This document shows, piece after piece, positions 35,390 through 44,212 of a stretch of DNA of 47,229 nt. The notes beneath the pieces are model-generated. The model was given only the letters and a program-made list of their open reading frames with translations. It made no database searches and was not told the DNA's origin. The position numbers and the translations under genes are program-made. The DNA lies in assembly GCA_024639185.1 (NCBI GenBank), contig JAHEIW010000016.1:1-47229 (forward strand), written 5' to 3'. The DNA is from Deltaproteobacteria bacterium (GTDB taxonomy: Bacteria > Desulfobacterota > Desulfobacteria > Desulfobacterales > JAHEIW01). The first letter of the stretch is position 1. Every line of letters begins with the position of its first letter.

Positions 35390-36256
35390 CTAATTTCCCT
35401 GAAGGCTTTTGAAAATCTGATTAATTCCCAGGTAGCGGTTGTAGGTCCACACGATCACAAACAACAGGGAGAGCAGGATTACGCTGATGGCCGAGCCGAA
35501 CGGCCAGTCCAGCGTGCCCACAATCCGCTTGAAAATGAGATTGGCAATCATTTCGTTTCCCGGTCCACCCAGTATCATGGGCGGCAGATAGGTCCCGGCT
35601 GTCAGCACGAAAACCAACAAACAACCTGCGCTGACACCAGGAAGGCTCAAAGGGAGCGTCACCTCTCGAAACGCCTGCCATTCGGTACAGCCCATGCAGC
35701 GTGCAGCTTCGAGAAGGCTCTTGTCGATGCCTTCCAGGCTGACATAAATATTCAGCACCATGAACGGCAGCAGATACATAATCAATCCCATGAGCACGGT
35801 GAATTCATTGTAAAGCATAGATATGGGCGATTGAATCAGTCCGATCTTCAAAAGAAAGTGGTTGATCAATCCCGAATCGCCCATAATGTTGATCCAGCTC
35901 ATGGTACGGATGATGAAGCTGACCCAAAACGGCAGCATGATGAGCAGAAGAAAAGCCTTTTTATAACGGCTTTCACTGCGGTAGAAAAAATAGGCGGGAA
36001 TATATCCCATGAAGACGCAGAGAATGACGGTTTCAAAGGAGATGCGAATCGTTCGAATGAGAATTTTCGGGTAGAAGAAATCTTCGAAGAATTTGGCGTA
36101 ATTACCAAACTGGAAGGCGGGGATGTCCGCTCCGCTGGGAGCGCGCAGCCAAAAACTGTATACAACCACAAAACAAAGCGGTATGACCAGAAGTAAAAAA
36201 ACTGCGCTCATGGAAGGCGCCAGCAGCGCCCAAGGTTTCCAGGATTTTGGTCGCAT
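35390..36256 (-). CDS. potB: Pot-type ABC importer permease (PotB-like)
   Basis: Inner-membrane permease of 288 residues and the first gene of the pot transcript. The EAA loop reads LLEAARCMGCTEWQAFREVT (about residues 187-206). An N-terminal helix precedes a periplasmic region with SGADIPAFQFGNYAKFFED, as in PotB. GAGAAG precedes the ATG. Upstream lies a 700-base AT-rich region. Confidence 0.92.
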   Translation of the reverse strand: MRPKSWKPWALLAPSMSAVFLLLVIPLCFVVVYSFWLRAPSGADIPAFQFGNYAKFFEDFFYPKILIRTIRISFETVILCVFMGYIPAYFFYRSESRYKKAFLLLIMLPFWVSFIIRTMSWINIMGDSGLINHFLLKIGLIQSPISMLYNEFTVLMGLIMYLLPFMVLNIYVSLEGIDKSLLEAARCMGCTEWQAFREVTLPLSLPGVSAGCLLVFVLTAGTYLPPMILGGPGNEMIANLIFKRIVGTLDWPFGSAISVILLSLLFVIVWTYNRYLGINQIFKSLQGN

Positions 36257-36956
36257 GTCTTCTCACAGGGGTGAAAGAACAATAAATTTATAACAATTTA
36301 ATAAAAATACACTTATTTGAACTGCTGCTCAAAGTCAAGTGGAGATAATATAGAATCTACCTATATTTACGTTTCATACCGGCTGTAGAATCAGAATTGT
36401 CCTATATTCCCGGTAATTTTCATCGTTGACAAATTGAAATCATCAAATTATACGGGAAAATATAACGCAGATACTCTTCTCACCTTCCAGTAAGAAAAGC
36501 TTGCTATGCATGCCGAAAAGTAGTGAATTCGTCCAGGCAAATCCATATATTGAAGTTTGCTCCCCATCCAACCAATTTTGTACGTATAATTTTTTCAATT
36601 GCCTAACCCGACTATTAACATATTTTACATTGCCGAACGCAATGTGAAAAATGGCTGAGTGATGGGTTCCGGCTATGAAGAGGTCACCGTAATTTATTAC
36701 ATATACGGTCAGTTAATCCCCAGTATGCTCAAGCCTTAAAATTGTAGCCTACCCCCCAACGTTTTCCAGGTATTTGAGCGTCTCTAAACCCCTGTGATAC
36801 TCTAAACTAAACTCAAACGAATCAATCGAATGTATTATAATTAAATTTTCGCAACAGAAATAAGGATTTTTCTCTGAGGCGTACTTGAAGTACGTCGAAG
36901 GTAAAAATTCGCGGAGAACGCAGCTTATCGGAAAAATATCCATTTATAATCAAAAA
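36257..36956. other. Gene-free potB-nadK interval
   Basis: A 700-base AT-rich region. No frame with a Shine-Dalgarno or protein-like pattern was found; the frame at 36749-36943 is an artefact of the repeat. A plus-strand promoter-like pair, TTGACA near 36426 and TATACG 17 bases further, has no gene downstream on its strand. The right end carries palindromic repeat copy C. The promoter for the pot genes must be here but is not clear. Confidence 0.45.
36834..36950. repeat. Palindromic repeat element, copy C
   Basis: About 117 bases ending directly at the nadK stop. Outer arms ATTATAATTAAATTTTC (36834-36850) and GAAAAATATCCATTTATAAT (36931-36950); centre CGTACTT-G-AAGTACG (36880-36894), identical to copy A except for the middle base. 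The inverted right arm (CTGCGTTCTCCGCG, then CGACGTACTT) matches the left arm of copy A (CTGTGTTCTCCGCG, then CGACGTACTT). Confidence 0.75.
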
Positions 36957-37811
36957 CTAAGCGCGGCCACCCGACCACTTCAGCTTATTTTTTAGTATGT
37001 CGAAATACTGCCGTTCCGGCAGAGTGATCAGATGAACCGGATGGGGTCCTTTTTTAATGTGAATTTCATCCTGGTCATTAATTTCCAGCCCCTTTTGTCC
37101 GTCGAAGGTCAAAACGATATCGGAAGATCCTTTTGTGAGCCGGATTTTGATGTAGGCCGACTGCGGGACAATTAGCGGCCGGTTGGTCAGGGTGAACGGG
37201 CAGATGGGGGTTAAAATGATGGATGGTACGCCCGGGTGGATGACCGGACCGCCGGCAGCCAAGGAATAGGCGGTCGAGCCGGTCGGCGTTGCCACGATCA
37301 ATCCGTCAGCACTGTAAGTGGTCAAATAGTGGTCGTCGATGCGGGTTTCGATATGGGCCAGTCGCGCCAGCGCACCCCGGTTGATGACCACATCATTCAA
37401 CACGGTTTCCCGTGCGCGGGTTTTTTGGCCGCGTATGACCTTGACAACCAGGCGCATGCGCGTTCGCAGGATAAAATCACCTTTCAAAACCTTTTCGGCG
37501 GCTGGATAAAGGTCTTCCTCCGCTATTTCCGCCAGAAACCCCACTTGGCCGAATTTAATCCCCAGAATGGGAATATCCTGATCCCCGATCCAGCGAACTG
37601 CACTTAAAAAAGTGCCGTCTCCACCCAGCACGAATATGCACTCCACATCTGAAGGGGGCGGTGACGGTCTGTTGCTGTCATTCTCTTGTCCGGATTCTAC
37701 GGCTTTTTTGCGAACGATTTCAATTTTTTTGGACCGCAGCCAGCGTTCAAGCTCCTGGGCTTTCTCATTTGCCTTGGCATCTGATTTAACGACCAGTCCT
37801 ATTTTTTTCAA
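36957..37811 (-). CDS. nadK: NAD kinase
   Basis: Phosphorylates NAD to NADP in the cytosol. The 284-residue chain has the catalytic [15 protein letters not shown] (GGDG motif, about residues 62-76), [13 protein letters not shown] (NE/D motif, about 138-150) and [16 protein letters not shown] (about 178-193). Length fits the family (about 270-300). The start is uncertain: TTG at 37811 gives the usual [10 protein letters not shown]-terminus, while TTG at 37823 would sit directly on the AAAGGAG site. No operon partner; divergent from the liv cluster. Confidence 0.95.
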   Translation of the reverse strand: MKKIGLVVKSDAKANEKAQELERWLRSKKIEIVRKKAVESGQENDSNRPSPPPSDVECIFVLGGDGTFLSAVRWIGDQDIPILGIKFGQVGFLAEIAEEDLYPAAEKVLKGDFILRTRMRLVVKVIRGQKTRARETVLNDVVINRGALARLAHIETRIDDHYLTTYSADGLIVATPTGSTAYSLAAGGPVIHPGVPSIILTPICPFTLTNRPLIVPQSAYIKIRLTKGSSDIVLTFDGQKGLEINDQDEIHIKKGPHPVHLITLPERQYFDILKNKLKWSGGRA

Positions 37812-37930
37812 AGCTTCAATCAACTCCTTTGGAACGGATTATTGTGTTTACTCATACAAATTCGTTACAAAAACAGCAAGATGTTTTTCAATGCACACAA
37901 AAGCCCGGTTTTGCAGCTTTTTCATTTCTC

Positions 37931-37960
37931 TTGACAGATCAAAAAGCGATCGCGTACTTA
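37931..37960 (+). promoter_or_regulatory. Candidate promoter for the liv operon
   Basis: TTGACA (37931-37936), an 18-base spacer and TACTTA (37955-37960). The -35 box is perfect and the -10 box weak. A start site near 37967 would give a leader of about 37 bases before the GTG at 38004. Confidence 0.4.
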
Positions 37961-38003
37961 GTTATCAAAATGTCGACCTAATTTGAGAAAGGAAGAACCG
38001 GGT

Positions 38004-39236
38004 GTGAAAAACACAAAGATTGTTCGATCTGCGATATGGGCATTGCTGCTTTTGCTTATCGCAGGTATTTTAATTTTCTGGTTTTCTTTTAAACCTGATG
38101 TCTTCACGGGCAATACCATCAAAATAGGGGAAATCCAAACCTACAGCAAACTGACCGTCTTCACGTTTCCGTATCGTAATGGCTGGCAACTGGCCTTAGA
38201 GGAGATCAATAACGCCGGCGGTGTTAACGGTAAAAAAATCGAGGTCATCTCCCGCGATGATCAGGGAAAACCCGGCGAAGCCGTCAAAGTTGCTGAAGAG
38301 CTTTTCAGTAAGGATAAAGTCGTTTTGATGTTCGGCTCCTTTTTGTCCAATGTCGGGCTGGCGGTAACGGATTTTGCCAAGCGCAATAAAATCCTTTATA
38401 TCGCTGCCGAACCGCTGTCGGATGCGGTGGTATGGGCCAAAGGCAACCGCTATACCTTCCGTCTGCGCCCTTCAACCTATATGCAAGCCGCCATGCTGGC
38501 CGAAGGCGCCGCGAAAATGCCGGCCAAGCGCTGGGCCACCATTGCGCCGAACTATGCCTACGGTAAAGATGCAGTGGCTTCATTTAAAAAGATATTGAAA
38601 GCCAAGCGCCCGGATGTAAAATTTGTGGCCGAGCAGTGGCCGGCGCTGTTTAAGATCAATGCAGGCGCAGAAATTCAGGCCCTGGCGGACGCCAAACCCG
38701 AAGCCGTCTATAACGTGACGTTTGCCAGTGATCTGGCCAAGTTTGTGCGCGAAGGCAAGCTGAGAGGCTTTTTTAAAAATGTTTCAATGGTAAGCCTGTT
38801 GACGGGTGAACCCGAATATTTAGATCCCTTAAAGGCTGAGGCTCCCGAAGGCTGGCTGGTTACCGGGTATCCCTGGTATGATATCAAGACACCGGCCCAC
38901 AGCAAGTTTGTTGAGGCCTATCAAAAGAAATTCGATGACTACCCGCGCACGGGATCGATCGTGGGCTACAATGCCATGTATACCGTATATCATGTGCTAA
39001 AAAAGGCCGGTTCGACCGACACCGAAAAACTGGTAGAGGCCATGGAAGGATTATCCTTTGATTCAATCGTCGGTCCGGTCACCTACCGTAAAATTGACCA
39101 TCAGTCGACCATGGGTGCCTATGTGGGTAAAACCGCCCTGAAAGACGGCAAAGGCGTCATGGTCGCCTGGCGCTATGCAGACGGCAAAGATTATTTGCCC
39201 AGTGACGCCGAAGTTATGAAGCTGAGGCCCCAATAA
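38004..39236 (+). CDS. livK: Branched-chain amino-acid-type ABC substrate-binding protein
   Basis: A 410-residue periplasmic binding protein of the LivJ/LivK (type I, Leu/Ile/Val-binding) family. A single N-terminal hydrophobic segment (about residues 10-28) looks like an uncleaved anchor or signal. The mature part starts TIKIGEIQTYSKL and has NGWQLALEEINNAGGVNGKK (about 60-79), FGSFLSNVGLAV and YAYGKDAVASFKK, all family-typical. GTG at 38004 is preferred, with AAAGGAAG upstream; the TTG at 37983 precedes that site. Ligands of this family include amino acids, amides and aromatic acids, so leucine is only one possibility. Confidence 0.88.
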   Translation: MKNTKIVRSAIWALLLLLIAGILIFWFSFKPDVFTGNTIKIGEIQTYSKLTVFTFPYRNGWQLALEEINNAGGVNGKKIEVISRDDQGKPGEAVKVAEELFSKDKVVLMFGSFLSNVGLAVTDFAKRNKILYIAAEPLSDAVVWAKGNRYTFRLRPSTYMQAAMLAEGAAKMPAKRWATIAPNYAYGKDAVASFKKILKAKRPDVKFVAEQWPALFKINAGAEIQALADAKPEAVYNVTFASDLAKFVREGKLRGFFKNVSMVSLLTGEPEYLDPLKAEAPEGWLVTGYPWYDIKTPAHSKFVEAYQKKFDDYPRTGSIVGYNAMYTVYHVLKKAGSTDTEKLVEAMEGLSFDSIVGPVTYRKIDHQSTMGAYVGKTALKDGKGVMVAWRYADGKDYLPSDAEVMKLRPQ

Positions 39237-39466
39237 GGCAGTCGTTTTAAGCATAACCGTATGAGTAGCGATCGGGTAAATTGAAGCCAATCGTCAACCC
39301 GGTCTGTTTGTTGTTCGTTGTCCATGGTCCGTTGCATCTTAATTGAAACTTCGACCTTGACAACGGACAACTGGCCACTGGCAACGGACATGCGTCATTT
39401 TATTTCCTTAGCTATTAGAAACCACATCACTCAAATTATCGACATCATATTGTTAGGACGACACCA
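39237..39466. repeat. livK-livHM spacer with TTGTCCGTTG repeats
   Basis: A 230-base gap without a gene. GTTGTCCATGGTCCGTTG (around 39317-39334) is opposed by CAACGGACAACTGG (39360-39374) and CAACGGACA (39381-39389), a degenerate inverted arrangement like the other intergenic repeats. Confidence 0.4.
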
Positions 39467-41305
39467 TTGGGTTTCTACCTTGTTCAGTTTCTAACCGGCC
39501 TTTCGGATGCATCTGCCCTTTTTCTGGTTGCCTGCGGACTGTCTTTGATTTTTGGCGTTCTTCGAATTGTTAACCTGGCTCACGGTTCCTTTTACATGTT
39601 GGGCGCTTATATCGCCTTTTCTTTGATCGCTTACTTACCTCAGGGAGCGTTTTTCTTTTGGACAGGCATTTTGCTGGCAGCTCTGATTGTCGGTTTGGTC
39701 GGTGTTATTTTGGAAGTGTTCTTGTTGAGGCGATTGTACAGCGCGCCGGAGCTGTTCATTCTTTTTGCCACCTTTGGTGTGGTTTTAATGGTTCAGGATT
39801 TGTCCCGCTGGCTTTTCGGTGCTGAAGATATCCTCGGCCAAATGGCGCCGGGTTTAGAAGGCAGCATCGATATTATGGGGACCTTACTTCCTCAATATGA
39901 TATCGCCCTGATTGTCATTGCCCCTTTAATTCTTGTCGGACTCTGGCTATTGTTGAATCGTACTCGTTGGGGGATTTTGGTACGTGCAGCGACTGAAGAC
40001 AGAGAAATGTCCAGCGCTCTGGGTGTTAACCAGACCTGGCTGTTTACTACTGTATTTTTTTTAGGGTCCTGTCTGGCTGGCCTCGGCGGTGCAGTTCAGC
40101 TGCCCAAGGGGGGCGCCAACCTGTTAATGGACCTAAACATGATTGCGGCCGCCTTTGTCATTGTGGTGGTCGGCGGAATGGGCAGTATCCCGGGTGCCTA
40201 TTTAGCCTCGGTCATCATTGGCCAACTCAATTCCTTCGGTGTTTTGATTTTTCCACAAAGCACGCTGTTCTTGATGTTTCTGGCGATGGCCGTGGTGTTG
40301 ACCATCCGGCCGCATGGTCTGTTTGGAGAGATCGAGGCCGAGGAACACGCTGCCGCGCAGACAGCCGGGACCGTGCTGAAGCCGGCATCCAAAAAAGTAA
40401 GACTTCTGGGCTTGATTCTGCTGATTTTAATTTTCGTACTGCCGGTTTTTGTCGGGCAATTCACTCTTGTTTTAATGACTGAAATAGCGCTCTTTGCGTT
40501 AGTGAGCATGAGTTTGTATTTTTTGATGACCGGCGGCATGGTGACATTCGGGCATGCGGCGTTTTTCGGCGGCGGCGCTTATAGCGCTGCGCTTCTGGTG
40601 CACCATCTGCAAACCCCCATGGAACTGGCCATATTTTTTGCCCCATTAGCTGTTGGGCTTTTGGCGTTGATTATCGGATGGTTTTGTGTGCGCTTATCGG
40701 GGGTTTATTTTGCCATCCTGACACTGGCGTTCGCGCAAATCTGCTGGTCGGTTGTATTTCAATGGGCTGAATTCACCGGAGGGGACGACGGCCTTTTAAC
40801 AATCTGGCCGTCAAAGTGGGCCAGCGAGAAGATTGTTTTTTATTATCTGACCATGGTGCTATGCATTGGCGGAATCCTGCTGCTGCGCTTTTTTATTTTT
40901 ACGCCGTTTGGCTATACCATGCGGGCCTGCAGGGATTCGGCGCTCAGGGTGGACTCCATCGGAATCAACCTGCGGCGGCACCAGTGGTTGGCTTTTGCCA
41001 TCGCCGGGGTATTTGCAGGGCTTGCCGGTGGCGTCTATGTCTTTTCAAAGGGCAGTGTGTTTCCGGATGAAATGGCGATCCCGCGCTCCTTTGATTTTTT
41101 ATTCATGGTTTTGTTAGGCGGTGTTGAAACCCTGTTCGGACCGGTTGCCGGCTCGGCTGCCTATACATGGTTGCATGATAAAATCGCACGCTTTGATTTT
41201 TGGCAGCTCGCCATTGGATGCATTTTTATATTTCTGGTTGTGGCTTTTCCGCGCGGTATTGCCGGCTCCGTTCATAATCGCTTTGGAAAATTTTTTGAGG
41301 ATTAA
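39467..41305 (+). CDS. livHM: Fused LivH-LivM ABC permease
   Basis: A 612-residue protein joining two permeases that are usually separate. Residues about 1-285 are LivH-like (LIFGVLRIVNLAHGSFYMLGAY near the start; ATEDREMSSALGVN coupling loop). A polar linker (about 286-313, EIEAEEHAAAQTAG) follows. Residues about 314-600 are LivM-like (LMTGGMVTFGHAAFFGGGAY; RACRDSALRVDSIGIN coupling loop). Both halves appear intact, so one polypeptide would supply the whole membrane channel. The start is TTG at 39467 with a weak AGGA upstream. LivG and LivF follow. Confidence 0.92.
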   Translation: MGFYLVQFLTGLSDASALFLVACGLSLIFGVLRIVNLAHGSFYMLGAYIAFSLIAYLPQGAFFFWTGILLAALIVGLVGVILEVFLLRRLYSAPELFILFATFGVVLMVQDLSRWLFGAEDILGQMAPGLEGSIDIMGTLLPQYDIALIVIAPLILVGLWLLLNRTRWGILVRAATEDREMSSALGVNQTWLFTTVFFLGSCLAGLGGAVQLPKGGANLLMDLNMIAAAFVIVVVGGMGSIPGAYLASVIIGQLNSFGVLIFPQSTLFLMFLAMAVVLTIRPHGLFGEIEAEEHAAAQTAGTVLKPASKKVRLLGLILLILIFVLPVFVGQFTLVLMTEIALFALVSMSLYFLMTGGMVTFGHAAFFGGGAYSAALLVHHLQTPMELAIFFAPLAVGLLALIIGWFCVRLSGVYFAILTLAFAQICWSVVFQWAEFTGGDDGLLTIWPSKWASEKIVFYYLTMVLCIGGILLLRFFIFTPFGYTMRACRDSALRVDSIGINLRRHQWLAFAIAGVFAGLAGGVYVFSKGSVFPDEMAIPRSFDFLFMVLLGGVETLFGPVAGSAAYTWLHDKIARFDFWQLAIGCIFIFLVVAFPRGIAGSVHNRFGKFFED

Positions 41306-41386
41306 CTGAAATGTGCGGGCGTGTTGAACACACGAAAAATCATTTTATCACGAAAGCACGAAAATTTTAACACACGAAAACGAATC

Positions 41387-42184
41387 ATGGCAGATATATT
41401 AGAAGTTCACCATCTGTATAAAGCTTTTGGCGGTGTCAAAGCCGTTGTTGATGTGAGTTTTAATTTGAAAGACGGGCAGTTGCTGGCCATGATCGGGCCT
41501 AACGGGGCCGGGAAATCCACCTGTTTTAACCTTATTAACGGGCAATTGAGACCGGATCATGGTGATATTTTCATCATGGGCAAAAACGTTAATGGCAGTA
41601 AACCCAGAGATGTCTGGAACTTAGGGGTCGGTCGCACCTTTCAGATCACTTCGACCTTTGCTTCCATGTCGGTGCTGGAAAATGTCCAGATGGCGCAACT
41701 CTCCTATTACAAGCGCACCAAATCTTTGCTGCAGAAGGTCGGCCGGCTGTATGTGGACGAATCCATGGCCTTGCTCAAATTGCTGGGTATTGAAGATCAG
41801 GCCGAACGGGCCTGTGGGGTACTGGCCTATGGCGATCTCAAACGCGTGGAGCTGGCCGTGGCGCTGGCCAATAAGCCCAAGTTATTGCTCATGGACGAGC
41901 CCACCGCCGGCATGGGCCCGTCTGAGGCCCAAAATCTGATGGAATTGACCAAAGACATTGTGCACACGCAAAATATAGGTGTTTTATTCACCGAACATGA
42001 TATGGCTGTGGTCTTTAATCATGCCGATCGCATCATCGTTTTGAATCGCGGTGAACTGGCGGCCGAAGGCACACCGGATGAAGTTCAGGCAAACGAAAAA
42101 GTTAAAGAGATATACCTCGGGCACGGTGAGCCCGCCGGTATCGGCAAGAAGGAATTAATCCCAGCCGATTCAAAAGAAGCGTAA
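41387..42184 (+). CDS. livG: Branched-chain amino-acid-type ABC ATPase LivG
   Basis: A 265-residue ATPase. Walker A GPNGAGKST (about 36-44), a modified signature LAYGDLKR (about 148-155, usual for LivG, where it is often LAYGxQRR), Walker B LLLMDEPTAGMGPSE and the switch His in FTEHDMAVVF. The ATG at 41387 begins the typical ADILEVHHLYKAFGG sequence; the upstream frame from 41321 runs through CACGAAA-type repeats and has no Shine-Dalgarno. Followed by livF after two bases. Confidence 0.93.
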   Translation: MADILEVHHLYKAFGGVKAVVDVSFNLKDGQLLAMIGPNGAGKSTCFNLINGQLRPDHGDIFIMGKNVNGSKPRDVWNLGVGRTFQITSTFASMSVLENVQMAQLSYYKRTKSLLQKVGRLYVDESMALLKLLGIEDQAERACGVLAYGDLKRVELAVALANKPKLLLMDEPTAGMGPSEAQNLMELTKDIVHTQNIGVLFTEHDMAVVFNHADRIIVLNRGELAAEGTPDEVQANEKVKEIYLGHGEPAGIGKKELIPADSKEA

Positions 42185-42186
42185 AT

Positions 42187-42906
42187 ATGCCTGCAGATAG
42201 CCAAGACATCATGCTGAAAGTTGAAGGCCTCAACACATTTTACGGCAAGGCCCAGATACTATTTGATATGGTGCTCGAGGTTAAACGCGGGGAAGTAAAC
42301 GTTTTGCTGGGCCGCAATGGCGCCGGCAAAACCACAACCTTAAAATCCATAATGGGCATCGTCGCTCCTAAAAGCGGTACCATTACATTCAAAGGTAAGG
42401 CCATTAACGGGCTGCCGCCGTTTAAAACCTGTGCTCTGGGGCTGGGTTATGTGCCTGAGGATCGCCGTATTTTTTCCAGGCTGTCCATTCTGGAAAACTT
42501 TGAGGTCGGCAAACAGACCCCGCGTGAGGGCCTTGAGCCCTGGACGCCCGAACGCCTATTTGAGCTGTTTCCGAACCTAGGAGAACGTCGCCACCATGCC
42601 GGCGGCACCCTCAGTGGTGGCGAGCAGCAGATGCTGACCATTGCCCGCACCCTGATGGGCAATCCCGAAATGATCATTTTAGACGAGCCCTCCGAAGGGC
42701 TGGCGCCGGTCATTGTTGAACAGTTGGCCCAAACCATTCAACGCCTGAAATCCGAAGGGGTATCCATGTTGCTGGCCGAACAGAATCTGAATTTCGCCCG
42801 CACGGTATGCGATCGGGCCTACATTGTTTATCTGGGCCGCACCCACCATGAGAGCGCCATCGATAATCTCTCGCAGCAAGCCTACGAAAAATATTGCGCG
42901 CTCTAA
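42187..42906 (+). CDS. livF: Branched-chain amino-acid-type ABC ATPase LivF
   Basis: A 239-residue ATPase and partner of LivG. Walker A GRNGAGKTT (about 40-48), LGLGYVPEDRRIFSRLSI with the Q-loop region, signature LSGGEQQM (about 140-147) and Walker B MIILDEPSEGLAP. Last gene of the liv cluster; its stop faces the threonine dehydratase gene across about 110 bases containing one CAGAGGACAGAAGTCAGA-type repeat. Confidence 0.94.
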   Translation: MPADSQDIMLKVEGLNTFYGKAQILFDMVLEVKRGEVNVLLGRNGAGKTTTLKSIMGIVAPKSGTITFKGKAINGLPPFKTCALGLGYVPEDRRIFSRLSILENFEVGKQTPREGLEPWTPERLFELFPNLGERRHHAGGTLSGGEQQMLTIARTLMGNPEMIILDEPSEGLAPVIVEQLAQTIQRLKSEGVSMLLAEQNLNFARTVCDRAYIVYLGRTHHESAIDNLSQQAYEKYCAL

Positions 42907-43018
42907 TTTTAGAGGACAGAAGTCAGACGCTGTATAATTACGCTGTTTGTTCCATCGAATCAAAATTGAATTTACTTTTCTGATTAAATCAAAGGGAAGT
43001 ATATGAGGGTTGCTCTGA

Positions 43019-43984
43019 TCAGTGGCTATCAGCGCAGATTTGCCTGAGCAGATCCTTATCCAGGTTGCCGCCGGTTAAGACCACACCCACTTTGCCGTCC
43101 GGGTCTGACCAGTGATCGTGCAGCAGGGCGGCGACACCCACGGCCCCGGATCCTTCCACCACCAGCCCATGATGCATGTGTAAAAAGCGGATGGCGGAAC
43201 GGATGTCATCTTCTGTAACCAGCACCATGCAATCAATCAGGCGGCGCCCAAGCTCAAAGGTAGCCTCGCTGATGCCGCCTTCAAGGCCCTCGGCAATGGT
43301 CTCTTTGGAAGGGAAGGTCAAATACGGCCGGTTTTCCTCCAGGGACCGGGTCATGGCGCAGGAAGCGTTTGATTGACAGCTGACGATCCGAATGGCCGGA
43401 TTGATTGCTCTGGCGGCGGTGGCCACTCCGGCAATCAAACCGCCGCCGCCGACCGGCACGATTACAGCATCCAGGTCTGAAACCGCTTCCAACATCTCGA
43501 GCCCAAGGGTGCCGTGGCCGGCCATGATCAGCGGATCATCAAATGCCTGGATAAACACCCGGCCGGATTTGGCAGCATCCGCCAGCGCTGCCGCGTGGGC
43601 CTCATCAAACAGGCGGCCTTTGATTATCACCTCAACCGGGTATTGTTGAATGGCTTCCAGTTTGATGCGGGGAACCGTCTGCGGCACATAGATGCGGCAG
43701 GGCATGTTGAAGCGGCTGACAGCATAGCCGACACCCTGAGCATGGTTTCCGGCGGAGCTGGTGACGATGCCTATATTTTTTTCGCGCTCGCCGAGGGAGG
43801 CAATCTTATGGTAGGCACCGCGTAATTTAAACGAGCCCGTTCGCTGCAAACACTCGGCCTTTAGAAAAACAGTCATATTTGTGCGTTCGCTAAGGGCGGC
43901 AGAGTGTATGAGCGGCGTTTGCCGGATGATGCTCTGCAAATTTTGGCGGGCGTTGCGGATTTCCTCAATGGTCAATGCCGTCAT
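43019..43984 (-). CDS. Threonine dehydratase / serine-threonine deaminase type
   Basis: A 321-residue PLP enzyme of the tryptophan synthase beta fold. The PLP lysine is in TGSFKLRGAYHK (about residues 45-56), SSAGNHAQGVGYA binds the substrate carboxylate (about 78-90), and VPVGGGGLIAGVA binds the phosphate (about 180-192). No C-terminal ACT-like regulatory domain is present, so it belongs with the short catabolic TdcB-type deaminases or serine racemases rather than the full biosynthetic IlvA. ATG at 43984 is preferred to GTG 44008. The next-door liv importer could supply amino acids. Confidence 0.9.
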   Translation of the reverse strand: MTALTIEEIRNARQNLQSIIRQTPLIHSAALSERTNMTVFLKAECLQRTGSFKLRGAYHKIASLGEREKNIGIVTSSAGNHAQGVGYAVSRFNMPCRIYVPQTVPRIKLEAIQQYPVEVIIKGRLFDEAHAAALADAAKSGRVFIQAFDDPLIMAGHGTLGLEMLEAVSDLDAVIVPVGGGGLIAGVATAARAINPAIRIVSCQSNASCAMTRSLEENRPYLTFPSKETIAEGLEGGISEATFELGRRLIDCMVLVTEDDIRSAIRFLHMHHGLVVEGSGAVGVAALLHDHWSDPDGKVGVVLTGGNLDKDLLRQICADSH

Positions 43985-44040
43985 AGACCCAATTTCCACA
44001 AACAGCACCCGGTAGTCAAGGCTTTTATTCGGGGACCAGA

Positions 44041-44105
44041 TGTCAGAGGTCAGACTACAGAGGCCAGAGGACAGAAGACAGAAGTCAGAAGTCAGAGGTC
44101 AGAAA
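44041..44105. repeat. CAGA-type degenerate tandem repeat
   Basis: About nine 7-8 base units of the kind GTCAGAG, GACAGAA and GCCAGAG in head-to-tail order, immediately upstream of the threonine dehydratase gene. The rest of 44009-44212 has nothing recognisable. Confidence 0.6.
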
Positions 44106-44212
44106 GCGGATGGAGGCTGCCAGAAGTAGGGGCGGGGATTGCGCCCCTGCATTTTAATATCGCTATGATAAATATTAAAAGGAAAACAGCAGCCGCGAGG
44201 TCCGCAGCATTT

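Noticed and set aside
35378-36196. 272-residue plus-strand frame over potB
   Set aside because: Antisense shadow of a permease gene, His/Gln-rich as expected from the reverse of hydrophobic codons.
36749-36943. 64-residue minus-strand frame downstream of potB
   Set aside because: It runs through palindromic repeat copy C and has no ribosome-binding site or recognisable pattern.
44041-44105. CRISPR array
   Set aside because: Units are 7-8 bases, degenerate and without unique spacers of regular length; no cas gene is near.
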